Positions 20,015 to 28,627 of a DNA stretch of 64,000 nucleotides are shown here, one piece after another. Source of the DNA: Streptomyces sp. NBC_01255 (GTDB taxonomy: Bacteria > Actinomycetota > Actinomycetes > Streptomycetales > Streptomycetaceae). Both the position numbers and the translations under genes were made by a program. Numbering within the stretch: position 1 is the stretch's first letter; each line of letters starts with the position of its first letter. The stretch covers positions 62,001 through 126,000 of the forward strand of contig NZ_CP108474.1 in NCBI RefSeq assembly GCF_036226445.1, given 5' to 3'. Under the pieces are notes generated by a model. It saw only the letters and a list, made by a program, of their open reading frames with translations, was not told the origin of the DNA and made no database searches.

Positions 20015-20248
20015 CGCCGGCTCCTCACGAGGTCGATGATGCCGTCGGCATCGGTCTGCCCTGCGGCGAGTGTGGGCGCCGCGGCTTGGGCCGATCTAGG
20101 CCCGCCCTTGCGGAGCCGGCGGCCGCCGGACCCCGGCCGCGGACCCGGCCGCCGGACCCCGGCGGCCGGGCAAGAGCGGCCCAAGACCGGCTTTAGGCAG
20201 TCCGCCGACTGTTCTCGGCATCCCGCTGTCGATGGAGGTGTTGGTGCT
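20015..20248. promoter_or_regulatory. Divergent promoter region with GC-rich repeats
   Basis: This 234-base gap separates the 2,3-dehydratase gene (minus) from the long plus-strand operon that starts with the glycosyltransferase. Bases about 20107 to 20170 hold overlapping copies of CCGCCGGACCCCGG and CGGCCGCGGACCCGG, giving a strongly repetitive GC block. The promoter for the PKS/aminomutase operon should lie here. No clear -10/-35 pair was found. Confidence 0.5.
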
Positions 20249-21550
20249 GTGCGCGTCCTCATCGTGTCCTGGCCCTGGAGGACTCACTTCCAACCGATGG
20301 TCCCGTTGGGCTGGGCACTGCAGGCCGCGGGGCACGAGGTGCGTGTCTCCAGCAGCCCGGACCTGGTCGAGTCGCTGACCGCGTCGGGCCTGATGGCGGT
20401 CCCGGCCGGCCCCCCCGATGTCCTGAAGACGATGTACGAGCAGTTCACCGAGGAACAGGTGGAGCTCGTGCGGACCCTGGAGCAGCTCGGATCGCGCGAC
20501 GACTTCTTCTTCGATTTCGCCCTGGACACCGAGGGGGCACTGACCTGGGACCGGCTGCGCCTGAGAACGCGGTACTTCACGCAGATCCTCAAAGGCGTGA
20601 ACGACGCGATGGTCGAGGAGCTGGTCGACTACTGCCGCTGGTGGAAGCCGGACCTGGTGGTATGGGAGTGGATGAGTCACGCGGGCGCGATCGTGGCCCG
20701 CGCGACAGGCGCGGCCAGCGCGCGGATCCGCTCCGAGATCGATGTCGACGCCTGGTCCCGGCGCGCCTTTCTCCAGCTCCGCGAACAGCAGCCGCCCCAG
20801 GAGCGGGAGGACGCGCTGGCGGACTGGCTGGGGCGCTGGTCGGAGAGGTTCGAAAAGCCGTACTCCGAGGAGATGGTGACCGGGCACTTCACCATCGAGC
20901 ACATGCTGGGTTCCATGCGGCTGGATTCGGATGTGCCGCACGTTCCCCTGCGCTATGTCTCCTACCACGGGCCCGCCGTCGTACCCCAGTGGGCTCGCCG
21001 CGCCCCGGCGAAGCGGCGCGTTCTGGCCACCTTCGGGATCAGCCAGAACAAGGGAAAGGAATACCAGGCCGTTTCTGTCAGGCAGCTGCAGCAGATACTC
21101 GACTCCCTGGCCGATCTGGATATCGAACTGGTGGTAACGGCGCCGGAGAAAGTCCAAAGAAGTCTGAAGCGGGTTCCCCCCAATGCGATGCTCGCGGAGT
21201 TCGTCCCCTTGCACGCGGTGGTCCCGACGTGCTCAGCTGTGATCCATCACGGCGGGATTCCCGCATTCATGGAGGCGGTCGCGAACGGCGTTCCGCAGTT
21301 GATGGTCGGCCGGGTCGTCGGTGACATCGACTTGCGTGCCCCGCTGCTGGAGAAGGCCCAGGGAGGCCTCTACCTCTCAAGGCCGCAGTTGTCCGGGGAG
21401 CGGGTCCGGGAGTGCCTGGTGCGGCTGCTGGAGGAGCCGGCGTTCCGGGAGGGCGCCGAAAGGCTGCGTAACGAGCAGGCCACGCAGCCGACGCCCAGCC
21501 AACTGGTCCCCGAACTGGAAAAGCTCACGGCCCGCTATCGCTCCCGCTGA
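20249..21550 (+). CDS. Glycosyltransferase of the DesVII/EryCIII type (GT1 family)
   Basis: This 433-residue enzyme has the GT-B fold signatures of macrolide-type glycosyltransferases. The N-terminus is MRVLIVSWPWRTHFQPMVPL and the middle contains WWKPDLVVWEWMSHAGAI. The C-terminal sugar-nucleotide site reads VPTCSAVIHHGGIPAFMEAV, where the usual HHGGAGT is replaced by HHGGIPA. GTG at 20249 is chosen because GGAGGTG lies eight bases upstream and the fold begins there. It is the first gene of a plus-strand series (glycosyltransferase, ACP, KS, CLF, A, aminomutase, two dehydratases, ACP). It most likely attaches the deoxysugar to the polyketide/peptide aglycone. No inactive P450-like helper gene was found nearby. 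Confidence 0.9.
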   Translation: MRVLIVSWPWRTHFQPMVPLGWALQAAGHEVRVSSSPDLVESLTASGLMAVPAGPPDVLKTMYEQFTEEQVELVRTLEQLGSRDDFFFDFALDTEGALTWDRLRLRTRYFTQILKGVNDAMVEELVDYCRWWKPDLVVWEWMSHAGAIVARATGAASARIRSEIDVDAWSRRAFLQLREQQPPQEREDALADWLGRWSERFEKPYSEEMVTGHFTIEHMLGSMRLDSDVPHVPLRYVSYHGPAVVPQWARRAPAKRRVLATFGISQNKGKEYQAVSVRQLQQILDSLADLDIELVVTAPEKVQRSLKRVPPNAMLAEFVPLHAVVPTCSAVIHHGGIPAFMEAVANGVPQLMVGRVVGDIDLRAPLLEKAQGGLYLSRPQLSGERVRECLVRLLEEPAFREGAERLRNEQATQPTPSQLVPELEKLTARYRSR

Positions 21551-21592
21551 ACGGGTCTCGTCCTGCTCTCGGTACCAAGGAGGAACATCACC

Positions 21593-21835
21593 ATGCTGGC
21601 AGATCGACTGGCGGAGCTGCGGGACATGGCAGCGGACATATTCACCGTGGAACCCGAAGAAGTGGAGGGGGCCGGCAGCTTCATCGAGGATCTGGGCGCC
21701 GACTCGCTGCTGGCCGTCGAGCTGCTGAGCCGGATCGAGCAGCGGTACGACGTCATGATCGACGTCGGCGACCTGGAGAAGATGACCGATCTGCGTTCCA
21801 CGTACAAGGTCGTGGCCGACGCGGCGGGGTGGTAG
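21593..21835 (+). CDS. Acyl carrier protein (first of two)
   Basis: This 80-residue acyl carrier protein carries the phosphopantetheine site in IEDLGADSLLAVELL (modified Ser in the DSL motif). The ATG follows a full AAGGAGG site, one of the strongest in the window, consistent with a carrier protein needed in excess. It lies 42 bases after the glycosyltransferase and just before the KS gene. It is the likely chain-building ACP of the type II PKS, though it could equally accept the starter from the stand-alone adenylation enzyme. The second ACP at 28.3 kb offers the other role. Confidence 0.92.
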   Translation: MLADRLAELRDMAADIFTVEPEEVEGAGSFIEDLGADSLLAVELLSRIEQRYDVMIDVGDLEKMTDLRSTYKVVADAAGW

Positions 21836-21840
21836 TCGCT

Positions 21841-23046
21841 GTGCACCGCGTGGTCATCACCGGCCTCGGGCCGGTGTCGAGCATCGGCATCGGAGCGGAC
21901 GGTTTCTTGCATGCCGTGCGGGCGGGGAAGAGCGGGATCTCGCCCGTCTCCTCGTTCGACGTGTCGGGGTTCGAGCACAAGATGGCGGGTGAGGTGGCGG
22001 ACTTCGACGCCGCGGGACTGCTCACCCGGCTGAACGTCGCCGACTGGGGACGGGCCTCGCTGTTCGCCGCGGCCGCTGCCCGCCTGGCGGCGGACGACGC
22101 CGGCATCCGGGACTTCGGCGATGACGCCGCCGTGGTCATGGGAACGACGTCGGGCGAGATCCCCAACGTCGTGGCGATGACCGAGTCCTGGTATGTGAAC
22201 GGCCCGGCGGTCCCTGACCGGACGCTCGCCGCGCAACTGCCCGCCGGCCGCCTGGCCCTGGCGGCCGCGCAGGAGATCGGTGCCACGGGCGAGACGATGA
22301 CGTTCTCGGCCGCGTGCGCGGCGGCCAACTGCGCCATCGGCTACGCCTACGACCTTGTCGCTTCCGGGGAGGCCGCCGTCGCCATGGCCGGCGGCGCCGA
22401 CGCGGTGAGCCGGTTCACCCATGCCGCGTTCAACCGGCTGGGCGCGCTCGCGAAGGACACCTGCCGGCCCTTCGACCGGGAACGGGACGGCATGCTGACG
22501 GCAGAGGGCGGTGCGGCGCTGGTTCTGGAGACTCTGGACGGCGCGGTCGAACGGGGTGCCCGCATCTATGCGGAGGTTCTGGGATACGCGGTCAGCTGCG
22601 ATGCCTACCATCCCTCGGCGCCGGAGCCGCAGAGCATCGCGCGGACCATGGACAGCGCACTGCGGCGCTCCGGTGTGACGCCGGACGAGGTCGACTACAT
22701 CTGCGCGCACGGTACGGGCACCCGGCTCAACGACCGGGTGGAGGCACAGGCCATCCGCAGCGTGTACGGCGAGACGGCGCCACCGGTCAGCTCCCTCAAG
22801 TCCATGCTGGGGCACACGATGGGGGCGGCCAGCGGCTTCGGCAGCATCGCCTGCGCGCTGGCGGTGAGCAGGGGTTTCATCCCGCCCACCATCAACCACC
22901 GCCACCCGGATCCGGAACTGGACGGCATCGATCCCGTTGCCGGCGCGGCGCGGGAACAAGCCGTTCGCGTGGCCCAGAACAACGCCTTCGGTTTCGGCGG
23001 CAACAACGCCATCGTCCTCTTCGGGAGTGCTCCATGCACATCGTGA
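21841..23046 (+). CDS. Type II PKS ketosynthase (KS-alpha, highly reducing type)
   Basis: This 401-residue beta-ketoacyl synthase has a complete catalytic set counted from GTG 21841: Cys159 in SAACAAANC, His290 in CAHGTGT, Lys320 and His325 in SLKSMLGHTMGAASG, and the C-terminal NNAFGFGGNN loop. The length and the paired CLF gene identify a type II PKS. The presence of KR and two dehydratase genes, and the lack of aromatase/cyclase genes, point to the highly reducing (polyene-forming) subgroup known from ishigamide-type systems, rather than to aromatic polyketides. An in-frame GTG at 21829 overlaps the ACP stop and is an alternative start. The KS stop overlaps the CLF start by 13 bases. Confidence 0.92.
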   Translation: MHRVVITGLGPVSSIGIGADGFLHAVRAGKSGISPVSSFDVSGFEHKMAGEVADFDAAGLLTRLNVADWGRASLFAAAAARLAADDAGIRDFGDDAAVVMGTTSGEIPNVVAMTESWYVNGPAVPDRTLAAQLPAGRLALAAAQEIGATGETMTFSAACAAANCAIGYAYDLVASGEAAVAMAGGADAVSRFTHAAFNRLGALAKDTCRPFDRERDGMLTAEGGAALVLETLDGAVERGARIYAEVLGYAVSCDAYHPSAPEPQSIARTMDSALRRSGVTPDEVDYICAHGTGTRLNDRVEAQAIRSVYGETAPPVSSLKSMLGHTMGAASGFGSIACALAVSRGFIPPTINHRHPDPELDGIDPVAGAAREQAVRVAQNNAFGFGGNNAIVLFGSAPCTS

Positions 23047-24023
23047 TCTCCGGCCGGGGAGCCGTCCGGCCCGATCCCGTCCCCCGGACGCACACCCCGC
23101 CGTCCGGGCCGGCCTTCACTGCCGGCTCCTTCGACGGCGAGGCGCTGCTCGGCCGCAGGACCGCTCAGTACAACCACCGCAGTGCCCAGCTGGCCATGGT
23201 CGCCTTCGGCAGGGCGCTCGATGACGCGGGTCTGCGGGTGAGCGATGACAACCGTGACCGCATCGGCGTCACGCTGGGCACGGCGGCGGGCAGCGTCACC
23301 GGCATGGCCGAGTTCGGCATGGACACCTTCTCCCAGCCGCGTCCGTACATGGTGGCCGCCGCCAAGTCCTCGCACTGTGTGCTCAGTTCGCCCGCGGGGG
23401 CGGCGGCCATCGCCTACGGCCTGCGGGGTGCCAACGCGACGGTCGCCTCCGGGCCGGCGACCGGGCTCGCCGTGCTGCGCCATGCCGTGGTCATGCTGAG
23501 GGCCGGGCACGCCGACGCGGTGCTCGCGGGCGCCTCGGAGGAGTTCACCGGGCCGACGTCATGGGTCGCCCGGGCGGCCCGCGGCCCGCAGGTCCAGGGC
23601 GAGGGCGCGGCCGCTTTCGTGCTGGAGGGCCAGGAGGCGGCCCTGGCCGCCGGCCGCACGCCTCTGGCGGCTCTCGCCGCCGTGGACGTGCGGGCGGTGC
23701 CCGACCTGTCCGCCGGGCAGTTCGCCGGGACGATCGCCCGCGCGCTGGCACGAGCGGGCGTGTCGGCGCCGGATGTGTCGGCCGTGGCGTTGCGTCACAC
23801 GGGTGTCCACGCGGTGGACGAGGCCCAGCGCAGCGGACTGGCCCAGGCGCTGCCCGAGGCGGCACACGTCAGCGACGAGGAGCGCATCGGGGACTGCTAC
23901 AGCGCCCACGCGCTGCTCCAGCTCGACCGGCTCCTTCACGAGGCGACGCTGCCCGCCGTCATCGTCGCGGCGGACCCGGACGGTCTGCTGTCGGTCGCCG
24001 TACTGAAGGACGTCCCGCGGTGA
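23034..24023 (+). CDS. Chain length factor (KS-beta)
   Basis: This 329-residue KS-like protein is the partner of the preceding KS. At the position of the active-site Cys it reads VLSSPAGAAAIAYG, with Ala/Gly and no Cys, as expected for a chain length factor. It is shorter than usual aromatic-PKS CLFs (about 400), a feature often seen in CLFs of highly reducing type II PKSs. The ATG lies inside the end of the KS gene with GGGAG upstream, so synthesis is coupled and a 1:1 KS-CLF complex is likely. The C-terminal part is divergent, ending in VIVAADPDGLLSVAVL. Chain length set by this protein cannot be read by eye. Confidence 0.88.
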   Translation: MHIVISGRGAVRPDPVPRTHTPPSGPAFTAGSFDGEALLGRRTAQYNHRSAQLAMVAFGRALDDAGLRVSDDNRDRIGVTLGTAAGSVTGMAEFGMDTFSQPRPYMVAAAKSSHCVLSSPAGAAAIAYGLRGANATVASGPATGLAVLRHAVVMLRAGHADAVLAGASEEFTGPTSWVARAARGPQVQGEGAAAFVLEGQEAALAAGRTPLAALAAVDVRAVPDLSAGQFAGTIARALARAGVSAPDVSAVALRHTGVHAVDEAQRSGLAQALPEAAHVSDEERIGDCYSAHALLQLDRLLHEATLPAVIVAADPDGLLSVAVLKDVPR

Positions 24024-24062
24024 GCCGCGCATCGCAGGACCGGCACCCGGCGGGGAGGCACC

Positions 24063-25679
24063 GTGGAACATCATGACCCCACGGCGGACAACCTCGGCCA
24101 CTACCTCCTGGCTCCCGCCGCCCGTACCCCGGACAAGGCCGCCGTGGTGGAAAGCGACGCGACGGGGATGCTCGCCGAGGTCTCCTACCGGCAGCTCGCC
24201 GCGCTCGTGGAGGACTACACCCGAGCCCTGGAACCACTCGGCCTCGATGTCGGCGACCGGGTGGTGGTGGAAGCACACACCTCCGCGGCGGCGGTGGCGC
24301 TGCTGCTTGCCTGCTCCCGGCTGGGGCTGCCGTTCGTCCCGGTCAGCCCGCAGACCCCCGACAACCGCCTCCTCTCGATTCTGAGGTCGGTCGAGCCGGC
24401 GCTGCACGCCCGGGCCGACGGCCTTGACCGGCGTGATCTGCCGTGGGCCGGTGCCACCGCGCGCTTCGGGCGCAGCGGGCTGAGAGCAGAACACCCGCCG
24501 GCGCTGCGGACACGGCGCCGCCGGAGCGTACTCGCCGTCGACACGGCCTACATCGTCTTCACCTCCGGGTCGACCGGGCGCCCCAAGGGCGTGGTGATGA
24601 GCCACCGGGCGATCGTCACGTTCCTGCGCGCGGTGATCGCGGACGGACTGGTCGGCGACACCGACCGGGTCGCCGGCACCTCTCCGCTCCAGTTCGACTT
24701 CGCGCTCTTCGGGATCGGTGTCGCTCTCGGCAGCGGTGCGACCCTGGTGCCGGTCGGACGCGAGTACCTCGACTCGCCCCGGCGCATGGTCAACTTCCTG
24801 CGTGACACGGCCGTCACCCAGGTCCATGGAGTGCCCTCGCTGTGGCGCCCGGTCCTGCGCCACGATCCGCAACTGCTCAAACGGCTGGACACGGTGCGCT
24901 CGGTGGTCTTCGCCGGCGAGGGCTTCCCTCTTCCCGAACTGCGCCGTCTCCAGGAGATGCTGCCCGGCACCCGCCTGGTCAACGGCTACGGGGCGACCGA
25001 GTCGATGGCCGCCTCGTTCACCGACGTTCCCGACCCCCTGCCCGCACAGCAGCAGGCGCTGTCGATCGGTCACGCGCACCCGGGAGCCGAGATGACTCTG
25101 GTGGACACGGCCGGAGCAGTGGTGACGCGGCCCGGGGTGGTCGCGGAAATCCACCTGCGCAGCCCCGCGCTGTTCAGCGGCTACTGGAACGACCCTGGGG
25201 CCACCGCCCAGGTGCTGGTTCCCGACCCACTGGACCCGCGGCACGGGCAGCTGGTGCTCCGCACCGGCGACCTGGCCTACCTGGACGAGCACAACGAGCT
25301 GTACTTCGTCGGCCGCGCCGACTCCCAGGTGCAGATCCGCGGCAACCGGGTCGAGCTGGGCGAGGTGGAGAGTGTGCTGGCCCGTCTGCCCGCCGTGACG
25401 GCGGCCGCGGCCGCCGTCACGGCGCGCGGCGGGGACCACGTACTGATCGCAGGCGTCGTCCTGGACGACACAGCGGCGCCGTTCGACGAAGACGCGGCAC
25501 TCGCCTTCTGCGCCCGGGAACTGTCCGCCTACATGACGCCGCGCCTCATCCGGGCCCTGCCCGACCTGCCCCTGACCGAGAACGGCAAAGTCGACCGGAC
25601 GCTGCTCGCCCACCTGGTGACCACCACCGTTCACGACGGACCCGCTGACACCGATCCGACACCGAGGAGCCCCGCATGA
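24063..25679 (+). CDS. Stand-alone adenylation enzyme, likely beta-amino-acid activating
   Basis: This 538-residue AMP-forming enzyme has the A3 motif [11 protein letters not shown] (about 167 to 177), the substrate-pocket Asp212 in PLQFDFALF, NGYGATES (A5), YRTGD-like LRTGDLAYL, GRADSQVQIRGNRVELGEVE (A8) and the catalytic Lys509 in LTENGKVDR. No carrier domain is attached, so it must load a separate ACP. It overlaps the aminomutase gene by an ATGA junction. It therefore most likely activates the beta-amino acid that enzyme makes, as VinN, IdnL1 and HitB do in macrolactam pathways. Pocket residues read D-F-F-H-V-A-G-A-A-K, which I cannot map to a substrate. The GTG start follows GGGGAGG. Confidence 0.88.
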   Translation: MEHHDPTADNLGHYLLAPAARTPDKAAVVESDATGMLAEVSYRQLAALVEDYTRALEPLGLDVGDRVVVEAHTSAAAVALLLACSRLGLPFVPVSPQTPDNRLLSILRSVEPALHARADGLDRRDLPWAGATARFGRSGLRAEHPPALRTRRRRSVLAVDTAYIVFTSGSTGRPKGVVMSHRAIVTFLRAVIADGLVGDTDRVAGTSPLQFDFALFGIGVALGSGATLVPVGREYLDSPRRMVNFLRDTAVTQVHGVPSLWRPVLRHDPQLLKRLDTVRSVVFAGEGFPLPELRRLQEMLPGTRLVNGYGATESMAASFTDVPDPLPAQQQALSIGHAHPGAEMTLVDTAGAVVTRPGVVAEIHLRSPALFSGYWNDPGATAQVLVPDPLDPRHGQLVLRTGDLAYLDEHNELYFVGRADSQVQIRGNRVELGEVESVLARLPAVTAAAAAVTARGGDHVLIAGVVLDDTAAPFDEDAALAFCARELSAYMTPRLIRALPDLPLTENGKVDRTLLAHLVTTTVHDGPADTDPTPRSPA

Positions 25680-27232
25680 CGTACACCCTGTCCCTGGACC
25701 GCCGCGTACTGCTGGCGGACATCGAGTCGATCGCCGCCGCGACAGGCCCCGGGCTGGCTCTGGACGGTGGCGTGCGCGAACGGGTCGACGCCTCGCGGCG
25801 CACGCTGGAGAAGTTCGTGGCGGACGGCCGGATCATCTACGGCGTGACCACCAGCATGGGCGGATTCGCCGACTGGCTCGTCCCCGTCTCCATGGCACGC
25901 CGGCTCCAGGAGAACCTGCTCAACGCGGTGGCGACCAACGTGGGCGAACGCCTGGACGACGTCACCGTCCGCGCGATCATGGTGTCCCGCATCGCGTCGC
26001 TCTCCCGCGGCAACTCGGCCATCTCCCTGGTCAACCTGGACAAGTACATCGCGGTCGTGAACGCGGGAATCGTGCCCTGCGTACCGGAGAAGGGATCGCT
26101 CGGCACCAGTGGCGACCTCGGCCCGCTCGCCGCCATCGCGCTGGTCTGCATAGGCCAGTGGAAGGCCCGGTACAACGGGGAGGTCCTGCCGGGCGCCGAG
26201 GCACTGCGCCGGGCCGGCATCACCCCGATGGAACTCAGCTTCAAGGAAGGCCTCGCCCTGATCAACGGCACGTCGGGGATGGTCGGCCTGGGCTCCCTCA
26301 ACGTGCAGCGGGCCCGCCGGCTCATGCAGTCCTACCTGCTCGTCTCCGCGCTCTCCGTGGAAGCCCTGGCGGGCAAGACCAAGCCGTTCGACCCACGGGT
26401 CCACCAGCTCAAACCGCACCGCGGACAGCGTGAGGTCGCGCAGTACCTGTGGCAGACGCTGGGCGACTCCCGGCTCGCGGTCGACGAACTCGACATCGAA
26501 CAACTCCTCGCAGGCGAGATCGCGGACACCGCGAAGGCCGGATCACAGTCGATCGAGGACGCCTACTCGATCCGCTGCACACCCCAGATCCTCGGACCGG
26601 TCCTGGACAGCCTGGCCACGATCGAGCAGACCGTCGAAGACGAGCTGAACTCCTCCAACGACAACCCGCTGATCGACCCCGACGAGGCAGAGGTCTTCCA
26701 CAACGGACACTTCCACGGACAGTACGTGGCCATGGCAATGGACCACCTGGTGATCGCCATGACAACCCTGATGAACCTCTCCAACCGCCGTATCGACCGC
26801 TACCTCGACAAGAGCAACAGCAACGGACTGCCTCCCTTCCTGTGCCGGGAAGACCCGGGCCTGCGGCTGGGCCTGATGGGCGGACAGTTCATGACCGCGT
26901 CACTGACCGCCGAGACCCGGGCGATGGCGATGCCCATGTCCATCCAGTCCCTGACCACCACCGCCGACTTCCAGGACATCGTCTCGTTCGGCTTCGTCGC
27001 GGCACGCCGCGCCCGGGAAGTACTGGACAACGTGGCCCACGTGGTCGCGTTCGAGCTCCTGTGCGCCTGCCAGGCAGTCGACATCCGCGGTACCGACGGC
27101 CTGTCCTCCGCCACCCGCGTCCTGTACGAACAGACCCGGGAACTGGTCCCGTACCTCGACCACGACATCACGACCACCGAGTACGTGGAGGAACTCGCCC
27201 AGCGGCTGCTGACACACCCGGGCCTGGGCTGA
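25676..27232 (+). CDS. MIO-type aromatic amino acid aminomutase or ammonia lyase
   Basis: This 518-residue enzyme belongs to the histidine/phenylalanine/tyrosine ammonia-lyase superfamily. The self-processed MIO cofactor would form from Thr144-Ser145-Gly146 in GSLGTSGDLGPLA. The catalytic Tyr55 sits in IIYGVTTSMGG, and NGTSGMVG plus SSNDNPLIDPD are further family blocks. A Thr in the first MIO position is known in aminomutases such as AdmH, while many lyases have Ala. The coupled adenylation enzyme next door supports a 2,3-aminomutase that makes beta-Phe or beta-Tyr. A cinnamate- or coumarate-forming lyase cannot be excluded by eye. The ATG overlaps the upstream stop (ATGA). Confidence 0.9.
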   Translation: MTYTLSLDRRVLLADIESIAAATGPGLALDGGVRERVDASRRTLEKFVADGRIIYGVTTSMGGFADWLVPVSMARRLQENLLNAVATNVGERLDDVTVRAIMVSRIASLSRGNSAISLVNLDKYIAVVNAGIVPCVPEKGSLGTSGDLGPLAAIALVCIGQWKARYNGEVLPGAEALRRAGITPMELSFKEGLALINGTSGMVGLGSLNVQRARRLMQSYLLVSALSVEALAGKTKPFDPRVHQLKPHRGQREVAQYLWQTLGDSRLAVDELDIEQLLAGEIADTAKAGSQSIEDAYSIRCTPQILGPVLDSLATIEQTVEDELNSSNDNPLIDPDEAEVFHNGHFHGQYVAMAMDHLVIAMTTLMNLSNRRIDRYLDKSNSNGLPPFLCREDPGLRLGLMGGQFMTASLTAETRAMAMPMSIQSLTTTADFQDIVSFGFVAARRAREVLDNVAHVVAFELLCACQAVDIRGTDGLSSATRVLYEQTRELVPYLDHDITTTEYVEELAQRLLTHPGLG

Positions 27233-27240
27233 GGACCACC

Positions 27241-27657
27241 GTGCCCTCCCCGCAACCCAAGGCAGCCATGTCCGCCCTGCCCGTGCCCCTGACATGGAAC
27301 GAGCGGACACCCGACAACACCCACGCCGTACTACGGCTCCCGGTCGATCACGCCGCCGACTACATGGCCGGCCACTACCCCGGCTACCCGATCCTGCCGG
27401 GAGTGGTCGTCATGGACTGGGTCCAACAAGCCGTCGACAGCCTCCACGACGGCGGCCTGCGGCTGCACCGCCTCGACAGAGCACGCTTCGTGGCGCCCCT
27501 CTTCCCCGGAGACATCCTGGAAATCACCCTCCGGACACGCCCCCGCGAACCGAACGGCGAAGAGATCCACGCCCACGCCCGCATCGTGCGCCACTCCGAC
27601 CACCGCCTGGCCGTCGAACTCGACGCCACCTTCACACCGGTGGACACCCATGCTTGA
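27241..27657 (+). CDS. FabZ-like 3-hydroxyacyl-ACP dehydratase, subunit with full catalytic pair
   Basis: This 138-residue hotdog-fold protein contains the FabA/FabZ motif GHYPGYPILPGVVVMDWVQQA-like region, with catalytic His45 (GHYPGYP) and an acidic Asp59 (VVMDW) at the expected spacing. Its GTG start is eight bases after the aminomutase stop and follows GAGG. Its end overlaps the next, related gene by eight bases. It would dehydrate the beta-hydroxyacyl-ACP made by the ketoreductase, giving the double bonds of a polyene chain. A later internal ATG (27268) is a possible alternative start. Confidence 0.85.
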   Translation: MPSPQPKAAMSALPVPLTWNERTPDNTHAVLRLPVDHAADYMAGHYPGYPILPGVVVMDWVQQAVDSLHDGGLRLHRLDRARFVAPLFPGDILEITLRTRPREPNGEEIHAHARIVRHSDHRLAVELDATFTPVDTHA

Positions 27658-28105
27658 CCACGCGCGGATACGCGGCCTGCTACGCCAGCGCCCCCCGATG
27701 ATCCTCCTCGACACCGTCGGGGAATTCTCCCCGACCTCCCTCACCGCCACAAAGGCCATCACCGGCTCCGAACACTGCTACCAAAACCTCCCCGACAACA
27801 CCCCCCTGGCGGGCTTCGCGTACCCGCAGGCACTCATGGTGGAGTCCTTCGGGCAGGCCTGTTCCCTGCTGTGGACGCTGGCCGGTCTCGGTCCGGCCGA
27901 CCGCATCCCCCTGCTGGTCGCCGTGAACGGCCTGGCATTCCATGCCTCGCCCCTCCCCGGAGACGTCCTGGAACACCAGGTCCGGCTCGTCCACCACTCC
28001 AGCACCGCATGCGAGTTCACCGGCCGGTCCCACGTGAAAGGCACCACCGTCCTCGACATCGGCTCCCTCCTCGTCGCATCACTACCCGGCCCCTCCCCCA
28101 CCTGA
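27650..28105 (+). CDS. Hotdog-fold dehydratase-like partner lacking the catalytic His
   Basis: This 151-residue protein shows the same hotdog outline: RQRPPMILLDTV at the start, FAYPQALMVESFGQACSLL with Glu65 in the helix, and LVAVNGLAFHASPLPGD near the middle. At the place where the catalytic His is expected (CYQNLPDN), none is present. It is therefore likely to form a heteromer with the preceding dehydratase rather than to act alone. The ATG overlaps the end of that gene, so both are made in step. Paired active/inactive dehydratase subunits are known in aryl-polyene-type systems. A thioesterase-like role is the main alternative. Confidence 0.8.
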   Translation: MLDHARIRGLLRQRPPMILLDTVGEFSPTSLTATKAITGSEHCYQNLPDNTPLAGFAYPQALMVESFGQACSLLWTLAGLGPADRIPLLVAVNGLAFHASPLPGDVLEHQVRLVHHSSTACEFTGRSHVKGTTVLDIGSLLVASLPGPSPT

Positions 28106-28107
28106 CA

Positions 28108-28275
28108 CCACACCCCACACCCCCACACCCCCACGACCCACCCCGCACCCCGCACCCCACGACCTGCCCCACACCCCGTGACCCGCCCCGTACCCCGCAC
28201 CCCATGGACCCGCCCCGCACCCCGCAACCCCGCAGCCCCGCACCCCACGCCCCGCACCCGCCCTGTACCCCATGA
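28108..28275 (+). repeat. C-rich imperfect tandem repeats
   Basis: About 170 bases between the second dehydratase and the second ACP consist of irregular copies of CCGCACCCC, CCCACACCCC and TACCCCATGACCCGCCCC, almost purely C and A on the plus strand. No reading frame with a credible product is present. The block resembles slippage-generated DNA and would be G-rich on the minus strand, with runs that could form G-quadruplexes. Confidence 0.85.
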
Positions 28276-28299
28276 CCCGCCCCGACCGAAGGACGAACC

Positions 28300-28572
28300 A
28301 TGCAGGACACCGACCACCCGGCCGCACACATCCGGTCGATCGTCGCCGGCATCGTGGGCCTGAGCCCGGACGAGATCGACGACGACCAGGACTTCATCGA
28401 CTTCTACCGCGCGGACTCCCTCAACCTGATCGAGATCGTCGCCCAGCTCGAAAAGCACTACCAAGTCGAACTGCCCGTAGCCGAGCTGCAACGCGCACGC
28501 ACGGTCAACGCCCTACGAGACCTGCTCGCCCAAAGCCTGGACACACCCCTAACCCCGAACCCGGCCGGATAA
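28300..28572 (+). CDS. Acyl carrier protein (second of two)
   Basis: This 90-residue carrier protein has its phosphopantetheine site in FYRADSLNLIEIV (Ser in DSL) and a typical four-helix pattern. A Pro-rich tail follows the last helix. The ATG follows AAGGACG. It differs clearly from the ACP at 21.6 kb, so the two probably have separate jobs, for instance starter or beta-amino-acid carrier versus extension carrier. It ends the plus-strand operon; a hairpin at 28628 to 28654 separates it from the converging ketoreductase gene. Confidence 0.9.
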   Translation: MQDTDHPAAHIRSIVAGIVGLSPDEIDDDQDFIDFYRADSLNLIEIVAQLEKHYQVELPVAELQRARTVNALRDLLAQSLDTPLTPNPAG

Positions 28573-28627
28573 CAACCCGCAGACCACCATCCAGCCCCCC
28601 GCAGACCACCATGCGGCCCCCTCGCGG

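Noticed and set aside
21841..24023. Aromatic (minimal) type II PKS
   Set aside because: No cyclase or aromatase genes, while KR and two dehydratases are present; the CLF is short, fitting the highly reducing subgroup.
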